DNA of 64,000 bases. Origin: Pseudoflavonifractor sp. 524-17. Lineage in GTDB: Bacteria; Bacillota; Clostridia; Oscillospirales; Oscillospiraceae. The notes beneath the pieces are model-generated. The model searched no databases, was not told the DNA's origin, and saw nothing but the letters and a program-made list of their open reading frames with translations. The stretch is taken from NCBI RefSeq assembly GCF_009935845.1, contig NZ_QWEK01000024.1, positions 1-64,000 on the forward strand, read 5' to 3'. A program made the translations under genes and the position numbers. Shown here piece by piece: positions 24,306-32,818 of the stretch. How positions within the stretch are numbered: position 1 is the first letter of the stretch; the number at the start of each line of letters is the position of its first letter.

Positions 24306-26006
24306 CTATCGCTCCACCTGCATACCGCAGGAGGTACAGTTTTTCAGCTCGCCGTCGCCCTGGCTGGCCAGATCCTTCACATAGGCGGAGTAGACGGTGT
24401 ATCCGCCGGACAGGTTGTGGACCTTGGCGCCGTGCTGCTCCAGCATCCGCTGGGCGAGATAGCCCCGCAGGCCAATCTGGCAGGTGACATAGACGGGCTT
24501 GGTCAAATCCAGCTCGCCAATGCGGCCGCGCAGCTCGTCTACGGGGATGTTGCGGAAGTTGGGGGGCATGGCGCCCCACTCCGCCAGCTCTTCCGGCTTG
24601 CGCAGGTCGAGGCACAGGGCGTCCTCGGGGATATTGGCCACCTCCTCGGCATAGAAGGGAGTCATGATGCCCTCCAGCACGTTCTGGGCCACAAAGCCGG
24701 CCATGTTCACCGGATCCTTGGCGCTGGAGAAGGGAGGCGCGTAGGCCAGCTCCATCTCCTGGAGGTCGTAGACCGTCAGGCCGAAGCGCACGGCGTTGGC
24801 CAGGTGGTCGATGCGCTTGTCCACGCCCTCGCCGCCCACGATCTGGGCGCCCAGTACTTTGCCGGTGTCGGGGGCAAACAGCAGCTTGATGGTCATCTGG
24901 GCGCCGTCAGGGTAGTATCCGGCGTGGCTGGAGGAGACGGTAAAGATCTTGCGGAAGGGGGTGCCGGCGGCCTGAAGGCTCTCCTCCTTCTCGCCGGTGC
25001 AGGCCACCACCATATCGAAGAACTTCATAATGGAGGTGCCCTGGCTGCCCTTGTAGCAGGCGTCTTTGCCGCAGATTACGTCGGCCACAATGCGGGCCTG
25101 CTTGTTGGCGGGGCCGGCCAGGGGGATGACCTGGGTGCGGCCGGAGACGATATTGCGCACCACGGCGGCATCGCCCAGGGCGAAGACGCCGGGAGCGCTG
25201 GTGCGCATCTGGCCGTCGATGAGAATCTCCCCCCGCTGGCCCAGCTCCACCCCGCTGCCCTGGAGGAAGCGGGTCTCCGGCATGACGCCGATGCTGAGGA
25301 TCACCATGTCGGCGGGGAGGGCGGTGCCGTCCTCCAGCACCACGGTATCCTTGGTGAAGCTGGCGCACTTTTTGCCCACGTACAGTCCCATGCCCTTGGC
25401 GCGGATATAATTGTGAACCGGGTGGGCCATGTCCAGATCCATGGGGGCCATGACGTGGGGGGCGGCCTCCACCACGGAGACCTTCAGCCCACGGTGGGCC
25501 AGATTTTCCGCCATTTCCAGGCCGATGAAGCCGGCGCCGATGACCGCGGCGGTCTTGGGCCTGGCCTGCTGGATGTGGTCATAGATGGCGTAGGTGTCGG
25601 GGATGCTGCGCAGGGTGAAGACGTGGTTGTCCTCCATCCCCGGCATACGGGGCCGGATGGGGGATGCGCCGGGGGAGAGCACCAGATTGTCATAGGTTTC
25701 GGTGTAGGCTTTGCCAGTGGCGTGGTCGGTGACGGTGACAGTCTTGCCGGCGCAGTCCACGGCCGTGACCTCGTGGAAGATGCGCACATCCACATTAAAA
25801 CGGGCGCGGAAAGCCTCGGGCGTCTGGAGCTGGAGGCTGGCCCGCTCCGCAATGGCGCCGCCGATATAGTAGGGCAGGCCGCAGTTGGCGAAGGAGATAA
25901 ACCCGCCCTTTTCAAAGAGGATGATCTCCGCGTGCTCGTCGTTGCGGCGCAGACGGGCGGCGGCGCCGGCGCCGCCGGCCACACCGCCTACAATGAGAAC
26001 TTTCAT
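24306..26006 (-). CDS. CoA-disulfide reductase-like flavoprotein with rhodanese domain
   Basis: A 566-residue fusion. Residues 1-450 are a pyridine nucleotide-disulfide reductase: FAD motif IVGGVAGGAGAAAR, the single active cysteine in ISFANCGLPYYIGG (about residue 43), NAD motif VIGAGFIGLEMAENL, and a dimerisation domain. Residues 460-550 form a rhodanese domain with the active cysteine in YVTCQIGLRG. Members reduce CoA disulfide, CoA persulfide or polysulfide. The tail carries an extra NCTSCGMQ pair, possibly metal-binding or redox-active. ATG 26006 follows AAGGAAG; an upstream in-frame extension lacks a ribosome site. In this operon, next to a cysteine desulfidase and a C-S lyase, it probably handles persulfide or thiol released from substrate. 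Confidence 0.9.
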   Translation of the reverse strand: MKVLIVGGVAGGAGAAARLRRNDEHAEIILFEKGGFISFANCGLPYYIGGAIAERASLQLQTPEAFRARFNVDVRIFHEVTAVDCAGKTVTVTDHATGKAYTETYDNLVLSPGASPIRPRMPGMEDNHVFTLRSIPDTYAIYDHIQQARPKTAAVIGAGFIGLEMAENLAHRGLKVSVVEAAPHVMAPMDLDMAHPVHNYIRAKGMGLYVGKKCASFTKDTVVLEDGTALPADMVILSIGVMPETRFLQGSGVELGQRGEILIDGQMRTSAPGVFALGDAAVVRNIVSGRTQVIPLAGPANKQARIVADVICGKDACYKGSQGTSIMKFFDMVVACTGEKEESLQAAGTPFRKIFTVSSSHAGYYPDGAQMTIKLLFAPDTGKVLGAQIVGGEGVDKRIDHLANAVRFGLTVYDLQEMELAYAPPFSSAKDPVNMAGFVAQNVLEGIMTPFYAEEVANIPEDALCLDLRKPEELAEWGAMPPNFRNIPVDELRGRIGELDLTKPVYVTCQIGLRGYLAQRMLEQHGAKVHNLSGGYTVYSAYVKDLASQGDGELKNCTSCGMQVER

Positions 26007-26072
26007 AAAACCGCTTCCTTTCCGTGGCTGTGGACCGGGCCGGCTGGCCCGGTCCACGGTATTCAATCTCGC

Positions 26073-27254
26073 TTACAGATAGTGGGGGGTGTTGGGCGTA
26101 AGGACCTCGCAGCCGTCCTCGGTGATGAGCACCATGTCCTCGATGTTGAAGCCGTTGACCCCGCCGATATAGCAGGGGACCTCCATAGCCAGGACCATGC
26201 CAGCCTCCAGGGGGCGCTGGGTGGCGGCGTTGATATAGGGCGCTTCGGCGGTAGCGGGGCCCATGCTGATGCTGTGGCCCTGGTGGCCCCGGCGGTAGGA
26301 GGGATAGGCATCCTTTACATAGTCGCAGGCGATGTGGTACAGATCGCAGATGGGCAGGCCGGGCTTGGCGGCGGCGATCATCCGGCGCTGGCCCTCGTAC
26401 AGGCGGTCCTTCAGCCGGTACAGGGCGGGGTCTGCGCCGTCCATCACCCAGGAGCGGGAGGTGTCGGTGGTGTAGAAATCAAACTCCGCGTTGACGCCGG
26501 CGTCAAACTTGACCACGTCGCCGGGCTGGATGACGGCATCCCCGGGGATGGTCAGCCGGGAGCCGGACTCGCCGGTGGAGAACATGGACCAGGCGCTGGG
26601 CGCGGCCGCGCCGGTGGCGATAACGGTCTGGCGGAAGGTTTGGACCATCTCCCGCTCGCTGACGCCGGGCTTTGCGATCTGGCTGACGGCGGTGAAGCCC
26701 GCGTCCGCCGCCCGGCAGAGGGTGCGGAACATCTCAATCTCCTCCGGGGTCTTTACGCTGCGGGCGAAGACGAACAGGTCGGAAATATTTTCATATTTGG
26801 CGTCAGGGAAAGCCTGACACAGACCATTATAATACCCCAACGTGAGATAGTCCAGCTCCAGGCCCAGCTTTTTGTCCGCCAGGTCCATCTCCTTCACCAT
26901 CTGCTTGAGCACGTCCATGGAGCTCTCCATCACAGCGGGGGCGGGGAGAACGGCGCCGCGGGCGATCTCGTCCCAGGTCTTGACGCCCACCCAGGTGTCG
27001 TACTTGCGCACGAGAAACCGGCCGGCGCTCTTCTTCTCAAAGGTGGGCACTTCAAAGTCCATGGTGGTCAGCTGGGTGGGCACGTCCTCCCGGGCGGATA
27101 CCACAGCCACGGAGAAGCCGGGCTGGCGGGACACGGTGTGCTGGTGTCCGGCGAAGCCGGTGACGTAGTGGAAGTTCTCGGGAGAGGAGACAATGGCGCC
27201 GTCTAAACCGTTGCGGCGCAGCAGCTCTTTGATCTTACCCTCTTTGGGTTGCAT
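26073..27254 (-). CDS. M24-family metallopeptidase (Xaa-Pro aminopeptidase-like)
   Basis: A 393-residue peptidase with a creatinase-like N-terminal domain (about 1-160) and a pita-bread catalytic domain. Predicted metal ligands are the aspartates in VKFDAGVNAEFDFYTTDTSRSW, the histidine in GHQGHSISMG and the glutamates in LAMEVPCYIGG and NIEDMVLITEDG. Such enzymes remove N-terminal residues before proline or cleave small dipeptides and creatine-like amidines. ATG 27254 follows AAAGGAGGAA at eight bases. Lying between an AbgT transporter and thiol-metabolising genes, it may hydrolyse imported dipeptides (for example Cys-Gly conjugates); this is inference. The family also includes non-peptidase amidinohydrolases. 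Confidence 0.88.
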   Translation of the reverse strand: MQPKEGKIKELLRRNGLDGAIVSSPENFHYVTGFAGHQHTVSRQPGFSVAVVSAREDVPTQLTTMDFEVPTFEKKSAGRFLVRKYDTWVGVKTWDEIARGAVLPAPAVMESSMDVLKQMVKEMDLADKKLGLELDYLTLGYYNGLCQAFPDAKYENISDLFVFARSVKTPEEIEMFRTLCRAADAGFTAVSQIAKPGVSEREMVQTFRQTVIATGAAAPSAWSMFSTGESGSRLTIPGDAVIQPGDVVKFDAGVNAEFDFYTTDTSRSWVMDGADPALYRLKDRLYEGQRRMIAAAKPGLPICDLYHIACDYVKDAYPSYRRGHQGHSISMGPATAEAPYINAATQRPLEAGMVLAMEVPCYIGGVNGFNIEDMVLITEDGCEVLTPNTPHYL

Positions 27255-27287
27255 GATGGATTCCTCCTTTGGCATGGTGATAAGACA

Positions 27288-27318
27288 AGGACTGCGCGCG
27301 CCCGGCGCGCGCAGTCCT
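27288..27318 (-). other. Strong intercistronic hairpin between abgT-like and M24 genes
   Basis: A 14-bp perfect stem AGGACTGCGCGCGC (27288-27301) and its complement (27305-27318) with a three-base loop, between two genes of one operon. On the minus strand it is followed by TTGTCTTATC, so partial termination or protection of the upstream abgT mRNA from decay are both possible. Confidence 0.65.
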
Positions 27319-27344
27319 GCACGATTGTAATGGAGTTAGTTTGG

Positions 27345-28907
27345 TTAGGCGGGATAGAACATGGGGGAGCCGGGGCCCAGGGGAATACCGGTGATATACC
27401 AGATGATGAGCAGGACGATCCAGCCCAGCAGGAAGCACAGGGAGTAGGGCAGCATGGTGGACACCACGGTGCCGATGCCCGCTTTCTTGTCGTACTTCTG
27501 GAAAAAAGCCACAGTGAGCACGAAGAAGGGCATGGTGGGGGCGATGATGTTGGTGCAGGAGTCGCCGATGCGGTAGGCCACCTGAGTCAGCTCCGGGGAC
27601 ATGCCGAGGCGCATGAACATGGGCACGAAGACGGGCGCCATAATGGCCCACTTGGCGGAGTCCACCGCCACCAGCAGGTTAAGCAGGGCGGTGATGATGA
27701 CGAAGCAGATCAGCAGGGGCAGGCCCACGAAGCCGATGCTCTTCAGGAAGTTGGCGCCGGCCACGGACAGGATGGTGCCCAGGTTGGAGTAGGTAAAGAA
27801 GTTGGTGAACTGGGCGGCAAAGAAGATCAGCACCATGAAGCCGGAGATGCCGGCGATGCCCTTGGTCATCAGCTCCACAACGTCCTTGTCGTTCTTGATG
27901 GTGCCGGCGCCCACGCCGAAAGCGATGCCGGGGACGAGGAACAGGAGCATCATGATAAAGATAATGCCGCTCATGAAGGGGCTGGACAGGACGGCGCCGG
28001 TCTCAGGATTGCGCAGCAGGCCGTTGGGGGGCACCACGGTGATGAGGACCAGCACCACATAGACCAGCGCGGCGATGCCGGCAAACCGCAGGCCCCGCTT
28101 CTCCTGGGCGGTGAGGCTGTTGGAGACGCTCTCCACCGCGCCCTCGTACTTGCCCAGGCGGGGCTCTACCAGCTTGTCAGTGACCAGCGTGCCGACGGCA
28201 GTGACCACAAAGGTAGAGACAAACATGAAAAACCAGTTACACACGGGAGAGACTACGTAGTTGGGGTCCAGCATGTTGGCGGCCTGAGTGGACATGCCGG
28301 CGAACATGGGGTCGTTGGTGCCGATGAGCAGGTTGGCGCTCCAGCCGCCGGACACGCCGGCAAAGGCGGCGGCCAGACCGGCGATGGGGTGGCGGCCCAC
28401 AGCCATGAACAGGATGGCGCCCAGGGGGACCAGCACCACGTAGCCGGTGGAAGACGCGATGTTGGACATGATGCCCAGGAAGACTACCATAGCGGTAATG
28501 AGGGTCTTGGGGGCGGAGGTGGCGGCCTTGCGCAGCAGGGCGGAGATCAGGCCGGAGCCGTCGGCCACGCTGACGCCCACGATGATGGTGAACACGGTGC
28601 CCAGGGCGAAGAAGCCGGAGAAATTGCTCACAATGGTGGTGATCAGGTGGCGTATGGAGTCACCGGAGAACAGATTGACCGCATGGACGGTTTTCTCTAC
28701 AATGGCATTGCCGTTGGCGGTGTCAATGGCCTCGTAGGTGACGGATACGCCCATGGAGGCGCAGATGGCCGAGATGATCATAACGGCCAGGGTCAGGATC
28801 AAGAAGATAGTGGCGGGGCTGGGGAGCGCGTTGCCGGCGCGTTCCACACCGTCCAGAAAGCGGACAATCCAACTCTTCTTCTCCAAGGTTTTTCCTTTCT
28901 TGGACAT
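27345..28907 (-). CDS. AbgT-family transporter
   Basis: A 520-residue membrane protein with about eleven to thirteen hydrophobic segments. The N-terminus LDGVERAGNALPSPATIFLI and the re-entrant blocks ASSTGYVVLVPLGAILFMAVGRHPI and GIGTVVSTMLPYSLCFL are family hallmarks. E. coli AbgT imports p-aminobenzoyl-glutamate; relatives export sulfonamides. ATG 28907 follows AGGAGG. It is the second gene of the operon, just after the C-S lyase gene. Here it most likely imports an N-acyl or peptidic amino-acid conjugate that the nearby M20 and M24 hydrolases open, but folate fragments remain possible. Confidence 0.92.
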   Translation of the reverse strand: MSKKGKTLEKKSWIVRFLDGVERAGNALPSPATIFLILTLAVMIISAICASMGVSVTYEAIDTANGNAIVEKTVHAVNLFSGDSIRHLITTIVSNFSGFFALGTVFTIIVGVSVADGSGLISALLRKAATSAPKTLITAMVVFLGIMSNIASSTGYVVLVPLGAILFMAVGRHPIAGLAAAFAGVSGGWSANLLIGTNDPMFAGMSTQAANMLDPNYVVSPVCNWFFMFVSTFVVTAVGTLVTDKLVEPRLGKYEGAVESVSNSLTAQEKRGLRFAGIAALVYVVLVLITVVPPNGLLRNPETGAVLSSPFMSGIIFIMMLLFLVPGIAFGVGAGTIKNDKDVVELMTKGIAGISGFMVLIFFAAQFTNFFTYSNLGTILSVAGANFLKSIGFVGLPLLICFVIITALLNLLVAVDSAKWAIMAPVFVPMFMRLGMSPELTQVAYRIGDSCTNIIAPTMPFFVLTVAFFQKYDKKAGIGTVVSTMLPYSLCFLLGWIVLLIIWYITGIPLGPGSPMFYPA

Positions 28908-28981
28908 GTAGAATCCTCCTCTTTTCAAATATATCTCCTCCTCCCCGGAGGGAGGGATCGATCAGGAACAGGGGCCCTCTC

Positions 28982-30166
28982 TCAGCGGCCCATATGCCGG
29001 TCCACGGCGGCCTTCAGCCGCTCCATGGCTTTCTCCACGGTGGAGCGGGGGCAGGCGATGTTCATGCGCATATATCCCTCGCCGTCCACAGGACCGAAGC
29101 CCCGGCCGTCGTTGAGGGCCAGACGGGCCTGCTCCGTCATGAAGCGGGGCAGCGCGTCGCCGGGGAGGCCGAGCCCCTTGCAGTTGAGCCACAGCAGGTA
29201 AGTGCATTCCGGCCGGCGGAGCGTGATCTCGGGAATATGGTTTTTCAAAAACTCCTCCACATAGAGGACGTTGCTTTCCAGATGGGCGATAAGCTGTTCT
29301 AGCCACTCCTCCCCGTGGCGGAAGGCGGCCTCTACCGCCACCAGGCTGAAGCAGTTGTTGCGGTGGACATCCAGGCCCTTCCAGAACGTTTGGTACTTGT
29401 CCAGCAGCTCCTGATTGGGGAAGGTGACGGTAGCGGCCTGGAGGCCGGCCAGGTTGAAGGTCTTGGTGGCGGAGGTGCAGGTGATGGTGCGGGCGGCGAT
29501 CTCCGGGCTGACAGAGGCCAGGGGGGTGTGCTTGTGGCCGAAGAGGATCAGGTCGCTGTGGATCTCGTCGCTGACCATAAGGGCGCCGTACTGGACGCAC
29601 AGCTCGCCCATGCGGCGCAGCTCCTCCGGCGTCCACACCCGGCCCACGGGATTATGGGGGTTGCACAGGATGAAGAGGGGGGGTCTGCGCTGGAGGGCGG
29701 TTTCCAGCGCGTCAAAGTCCACGTCGTAGCGGCCGTCCGTCTCCTTCAGGGAGACGGTGAGGGGCCTGCGCCCCCAGTTCTCCACCGAGTCAAAGAACTC
29801 GCCGTAAACGGGGGTGAGGAACAGAATCTCGTCGCCAGGGTTGGAGAACTCCCGTACGCAGGTACACAGGGCAGGGACCACCCCCAGCGTGAAAACGCAC
29901 AGGGCCGGATTGGGCCGCCAGCCGTTGCGCCTGGCCTGCCAGTCGCACACCGCCTGGAAATAGGATTCCGGACGGCTGGTGTAGCCGAACATACCCTGCT
30001 GGTTCCGGGCGTCGATGGCGTCCAGAATGGGCTGGGCGGTCTTCAGATCCATGTCGGCAATCCACATGGGGATCAGATCCCGGCGGCCGTACTTCTGCTC
30101 CATCTCGTCGTACTTCACCGCGAAATTATTCCAGCGGTCAATGGGCGCATTAAAGTCATACTGCAA
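28982..30166 (-). CDS. PLP-dependent C-S lyase, MalY/PatB family
   Basis: A 394-residue fold-type I aminotransferase-like enzyme. The family start DFNAPIDRWNNFAVKYD...IPMWIADMDLKTAQPI is clear. PLP contacts include NPHNPVGR (about residues 170-177), SDEIHSDLILFGHKH and the Schiff-base lysine in CTSATKTFNLAGLQ (about 236). MalY/PatB enzymes carry out beta-elimination on cystathionine and cysteine S-conjugates to pyruvate, ammonia and a thiol. The start is TTG 30166 with AAGGAG about ten bases upstream; no ATG is available. It is the first gene after the sigma-54 promoter at 30251-30268 and therefore defines the start of the five-gene operon. A general aminotransferase role is less likely. Confidence 0.9.
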   Translation of the reverse strand: MQYDFNAPIDRWNNFAVKYDEMEQKYGRRDLIPMWIADMDLKTAQPILDAIDARNQQGMFGYTSRPESYFQAVCDWQARRNGWRPNPALCVFTLGVVPALCTCVREFSNPGDEILFLTPVYGEFFDSVENWGRRPLTVSLKETDGRYDVDFDALETALQRRPPLFILCNPHNPVGRVWTPEELRRMGELCVQYGALMVSDEIHSDLILFGHKHTPLASVSPEIAARTITCTSATKTFNLAGLQAATVTFPNQELLDKYQTFWKGLDVHRNNCFSLVAVEAAFRHGEEWLEQLIAHLESNVLYVEEFLKNHIPEITLRRPECTYLLWLNCKGLGLPGDALPRFMTEQARLALNDGRGFGPVDGEGYMRMNIACPRSTVEKAMERLKAAVDRHMGR

Positions 30167-30250
30167 TGCTTCTCATCTCCTTCGTTGATGTTCCTGCCGG
30201 CTGGAGGAAAAACAGCTCCAACGGCAGTTTCTGTCAAACAACTGTTTATT

Positions 30251-30268
30251 ATGCAGTCGGTATGCCAA
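30251..30268 (-). promoter_or_regulatory. Sigma-54 promoter of the C-S lyase operon
   Basis: Reading the minus strand, TTGGCATACCGACTGCA matches the -24/-12 consensus TTGGCACNNNNNTTGCW at all but two positions (T for C at the end of the -24 half, C for T at the start of the -12 half). The invariant GG and GC are at exact spacing. It lies about 85 bases before the C-S lyase start and about 190 bases after the gene of a sigma-54 activator. Confidence 0.8.
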
Positions 30269-30360
30269 GTCTAAAGTTTGTGAAATTTTTGTTTATTCTA
30301 CCCGAAAAAGCAGCGATAAATTTTACATCGCACACAAGGGGTCATAGAAAACAAAAATAA

Positions 30361-30447
30361 AATGGGTTGCCTTATCCGGAAAAATTGAATAAAGCAACCC
30401 GTTCAGTTCTATAATTCACCCATTTAGTCAACCCATTTTCGCCCATT
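30361..30447. promoter_or_regulatory. Clustered CCCATT motifs, candidate activator-binding (UAS) region
   Basis: AACCCATTT-like units occur at 30418-30425, 30431-30438 and as CCCATTA at 30442-30448, spaced 10-13 bases apart, with an inverted AATGGGTTG at 30361-30369. A GGGTTGC/GCAACCC pair (30364-30370, 30394-30400) could also form a hairpin ending the regulator transcript. The cluster lies 100-190 bases upstream of the sigma-54 promoter, where enhancer sites are expected. Confidence 0.45.
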
Positions 30448-30457
30448 AACCACCAAT

Positions 30458-32572
30458 TTAGAAAATGGGGGAGGAGGACGCCTCCTTTTCCAGACGGAGG
30501 GAGAGGGCGCGGCCCAGGGGAGTGAGGCGGCTGCCGCCCCGGCCGCGGCGGATGTCCACCAGCCCCCACTCCTCCAGATGGAGCAGGACGGTGCGGGCGG
30601 TCTGCTCCGTCAGCGGGAGTCCCCGGGCCGCGGCCTGGGCGGACAAACTTTTGCGTCCGGCGGAGGCGCCGGAGCCTAGAGCGGAGAGGACGAAGGCGTA
30701 ACAGTCGAAGTCGCTGCCGGTGCGCTGGCGGAGCCGGGCGATGGTCTGGCCGGCCACGTCCCCGCCCCAGGCGGGCTGGGAGGAGGGGATGCCGGAGGCG
30801 TTCTCCCCCGCCTCCAGGGCGGCGGGGGAAAAGATGGTGGCCGGCAGATCCTCCAGCTGGATCAGGGGCTTGTCCAGATAGGCCAGGTACTCCACGCAGT
30901 TGCGCAGCTCCCGCACATTGCCGTCCCAGGGGTGGAGGGTGAGCGCCTGGAGGGCGGCGGGATTGAGGGAGAACCGGGCCCCAAGGGCCTCCTTGATATA
31001 CTCCAGCAGGAGCAGCACGTCCTGCCCCCGCTGCCGCAGGGGCGGGAGCTGGAGGGGGAGGACATTAAGCCGGTAGAACAGATCCTTGCGGAAACCGCCC
31101 CGGCGCACCACGGCCGGCAGATCCTCGTTGGTGGCGGCGATGACGCGCACATCTACCGAAACCACATCCACGCCCCCCAGCCGGACGATCTCCTTCTCCT
31201 GGAGCACTCGGAGCAGCTTTACCTGGAGCATGGGGCTCATGGCCTCAATCTCATCCAAAAAGAGGGTGCCCCGGCGGGCGGCCTCGAAAAAGCCGATGTG
31301 CCCGCCCTTCTGCGCCCCAGTGAAGGAGCCGGCCTCGTAGCCGAAGAGCTGGCTCTCCAGCAGGGAGTCGGGAATGGCGGCACAGTTGATGGCCACAAAG
31401 GGCTCCTGCCGGCGGGGGCTGGCGGCATGGATGGCCTGGGCGAAGAGCTCCTTGCCGGTGCCGCTCTCCCCGCTGATGAGGATGGCGGCGCTGCTGGCCG
31501 CCATTTTCTGGGCCAGGGCCTTGGCGGCCAGCATGGTGGGGCTCTGGCCCACAATGCTGTCAAAGGTGTACTTGGTCACGTGGCCCTTGCCCAAAAGCTG
31601 GCGGCGCACCTTTTGCTGGCGGTTTTCCTCATCCCGGAAGCGCTGGAGAATACAAAAGCCCCCCATAAACCGGCCGCCGCGCAGCACAGGCTGAAGGCTG
31701 ACATTGACAGGACTGCCGTTGATATCGATCAGCCGGGAGTGGATGGCCTTCTGGTGGGAGAAGCACTCTTCAATGGGGAGCAGGGCCAGGCAGTCCTTGG
31801 CCCGGTGGCCGAGGAGCTGGTGGACAGGGAGGTCCAGAATCTCCTCCGCCTTGGCGTTGCAGGCGAACACGGTGCCGTCGGAGTCCACGCCGATGACCCC
31901 CGCGTCCAAGGTCTGCTGGAAGAGGTCAAACAGGCTCTCCACCTGGATGGACCGGTGGAACATCCGCTGAATGCTGTAGGTGCGCTCGGCCAGGGTGGAC
32001 AGATAGGCCTGAAAGGCGGGCTGGTCAATGATGTGCTCGCACTTGAGATGAAAGGCCAGCTCAATAAAGGTATTGCCGCTGAGCAGGCGCGGGCCCAGAT
32101 CCATCACGTGGTCCACCCAGGAGGGGACGTACCGCCGCTCCCCGGTGGTGACGGCCCAGGCCAGCCGGGGCGGCTCCGGCGCGCCGGGATAGTAGGGGAC
32201 GAACTGAATGTTCGTCACGCCCAGCTGGTTGAGCAGCGCCATCGTCTCGGTGGCCATGGGCTGATTGATGTTTACCAGCAGCGCCTGGGTGTTGTGAGGA
32301 ACCTCCAGCAGGCGGGAGAGGCTCTCACGGGTGATGTGGACCTCACTGATAACGACGGGGCCGTTGTCGGGGAGGAGCTGTGTGATATCCCGATAGGTAA
32401 ACGCGCAGGTGGACACCAGATAGACCTCCGCCGGCTCCACCCGCTCCGCCGTCCCGGCCTGGACGCTGTAGGTGTGTATCTCCACCAGATCCCCAAAAAA
32501 CTGCCGGACCTGATCCGCGTAGAGATGGACGGAGCCGGCGTCCCACGTGATAATCGCCAGCCGTTTTGCCAT
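30458..32572 (-). CDS. Sigma-54-dependent activator, PrpR-type sensor with PAS and AAA+ domains
   Basis: A 704-residue enhancer-binding protein. Residues about 1-190 are a PrpR_N sensor domain (LAIITWDAGSVHLYADQV); 205-310 is a PAS domain (LFDLFQQTLDAGVIGVDSDGT); 345-580 is an AAA+ domain with Walker A GESGTGKE, the sigma-54 contact loop GSFTGA (a Ser variant of GAFTGA) and Walker B GTLFLDEIE. The C-terminus lacks an obvious Fis-type helix; instead it has a winged-helix-like segment (LSAQAAARGLPLTEQTARTVLLHLEEWGLVDIRRG). ATG 32572 lies just inside a GGGGTGGCC leader. It sits between two sigma-54 promoters, one for the C-S lyase operon and one for an M20 hydrolase, so it very likely controls both. 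The signal is unknown; PrpR domains bind small acids or acyl-CoA-like ligands. Confidence 0.93.
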   Translation of the reverse strand: MAKRLAIITWDAGSVHLYADQVRQFFGDLVEIHTYSVQAGTAERVEPAEVYLVSTCAFTYRDITQLLPDNGPVVISEVHITRESLSRLLEVPHNTQALLVNINQPMATETMALLNQLGVTNIQFVPYYPGAPEPPRLAWAVTTGERRYVPSWVDHVMDLGPRLLSGNTFIELAFHLKCEHIIDQPAFQAYLSTLAERTYSIQRMFHRSIQVESLFDLFQQTLDAGVIGVDSDGTVFACNAKAEEILDLPVHQLLGHRAKDCLALLPIEECFSHQKAIHSRLIDINGSPVNVSLQPVLRGGRFMGGFCILQRFRDEENRQQKVRRQLLGKGHVTKYTFDSIVGQSPTMLAAKALAQKMAASSAAILISGESGTGKELFAQAIHAASPRRQEPFVAINCAAIPDSLLESQLFGYEAGSFTGAQKGGHIGFFEAARRGTLFLDEIEAMSPMLQVKLLRVLQEKEIVRLGGVDVVSVDVRVIAATNEDLPAVVRRGGFRKDLFYRLNVLPLQLPPLRQRGQDVLLLLEYIKEALGARFSLNPAALQALTLHPWDGNVRELRNCVEYLAYLDKPLIQLEDLPATIFSPAALEAGENASGIPSSQPAWGGDVAGQTIARLRQRTGSDFDCYAFVLSALGSGASAGRKSLSAQAAARGLPLTEQTARTVLLHLEEWGLVDIRRGRGGSRLTPLGRALSLRLEKEASSSPIF

Positions 32573-32614
32573 ATGGCCACCCCTTTTCTCCTATTAAACC
32601 ATTTTATCAGGCTC

Positions 32615-32643
32615 ATTATAACGAAAAGAGAAAGAAATGTCCA
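32615..32643 (-). promoter_or_regulatory. Sigma-70-type promoter of the sigma-54 activator gene
   Basis: On the minus strand, TGGACA (complement of 32638-32643), a 17-base spacer and TATAAT (complement of 32615-32620), 43 bases upstream of the start codon. Confidence 0.7.
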
Positions 32644-32729
32644 GCGCCGGGAAGAAAGAAGCGGTATTCGCAACGGCAATTCCAGCGTTCAGTACCTATG
32701 AATACAGGTTTAAAAACAAGGGGGAGGGG

Positions 32730-32746
32730 TTGGCACCAGATTTGCT
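32730..32746 (+). promoter_or_regulatory. Sigma-54 promoter of the M20 hydrolase gene (perfect consensus)
   Basis: TTGGCACCAGATTTGCT matches TTGGCACNNNNNTTGCW at every fixed position. The predicted transcript starts near 32757, about 60 bases before ATG 32819. It is divergent from the activator gene. Confidence 0.9.
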
Positions 32747-32818
32747 CAGAATAGTAGGGAAGAAAAAATGGCGTATTTGGATCGCGGGCATCCAAAGCCG
32801 CCGGAGAGGAGTACGGAA

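Noticed and set aside
17696-29201. Very long plus-strand frames opposite the ABC importer and the sulfur operon (17696-20737, 20848-22563, 22890-27206, 27249-29201)
   Set aside because: All are antisense to genes with clear families, have His/Gly/Val-biased composition and lack motifs and ribosome sites.
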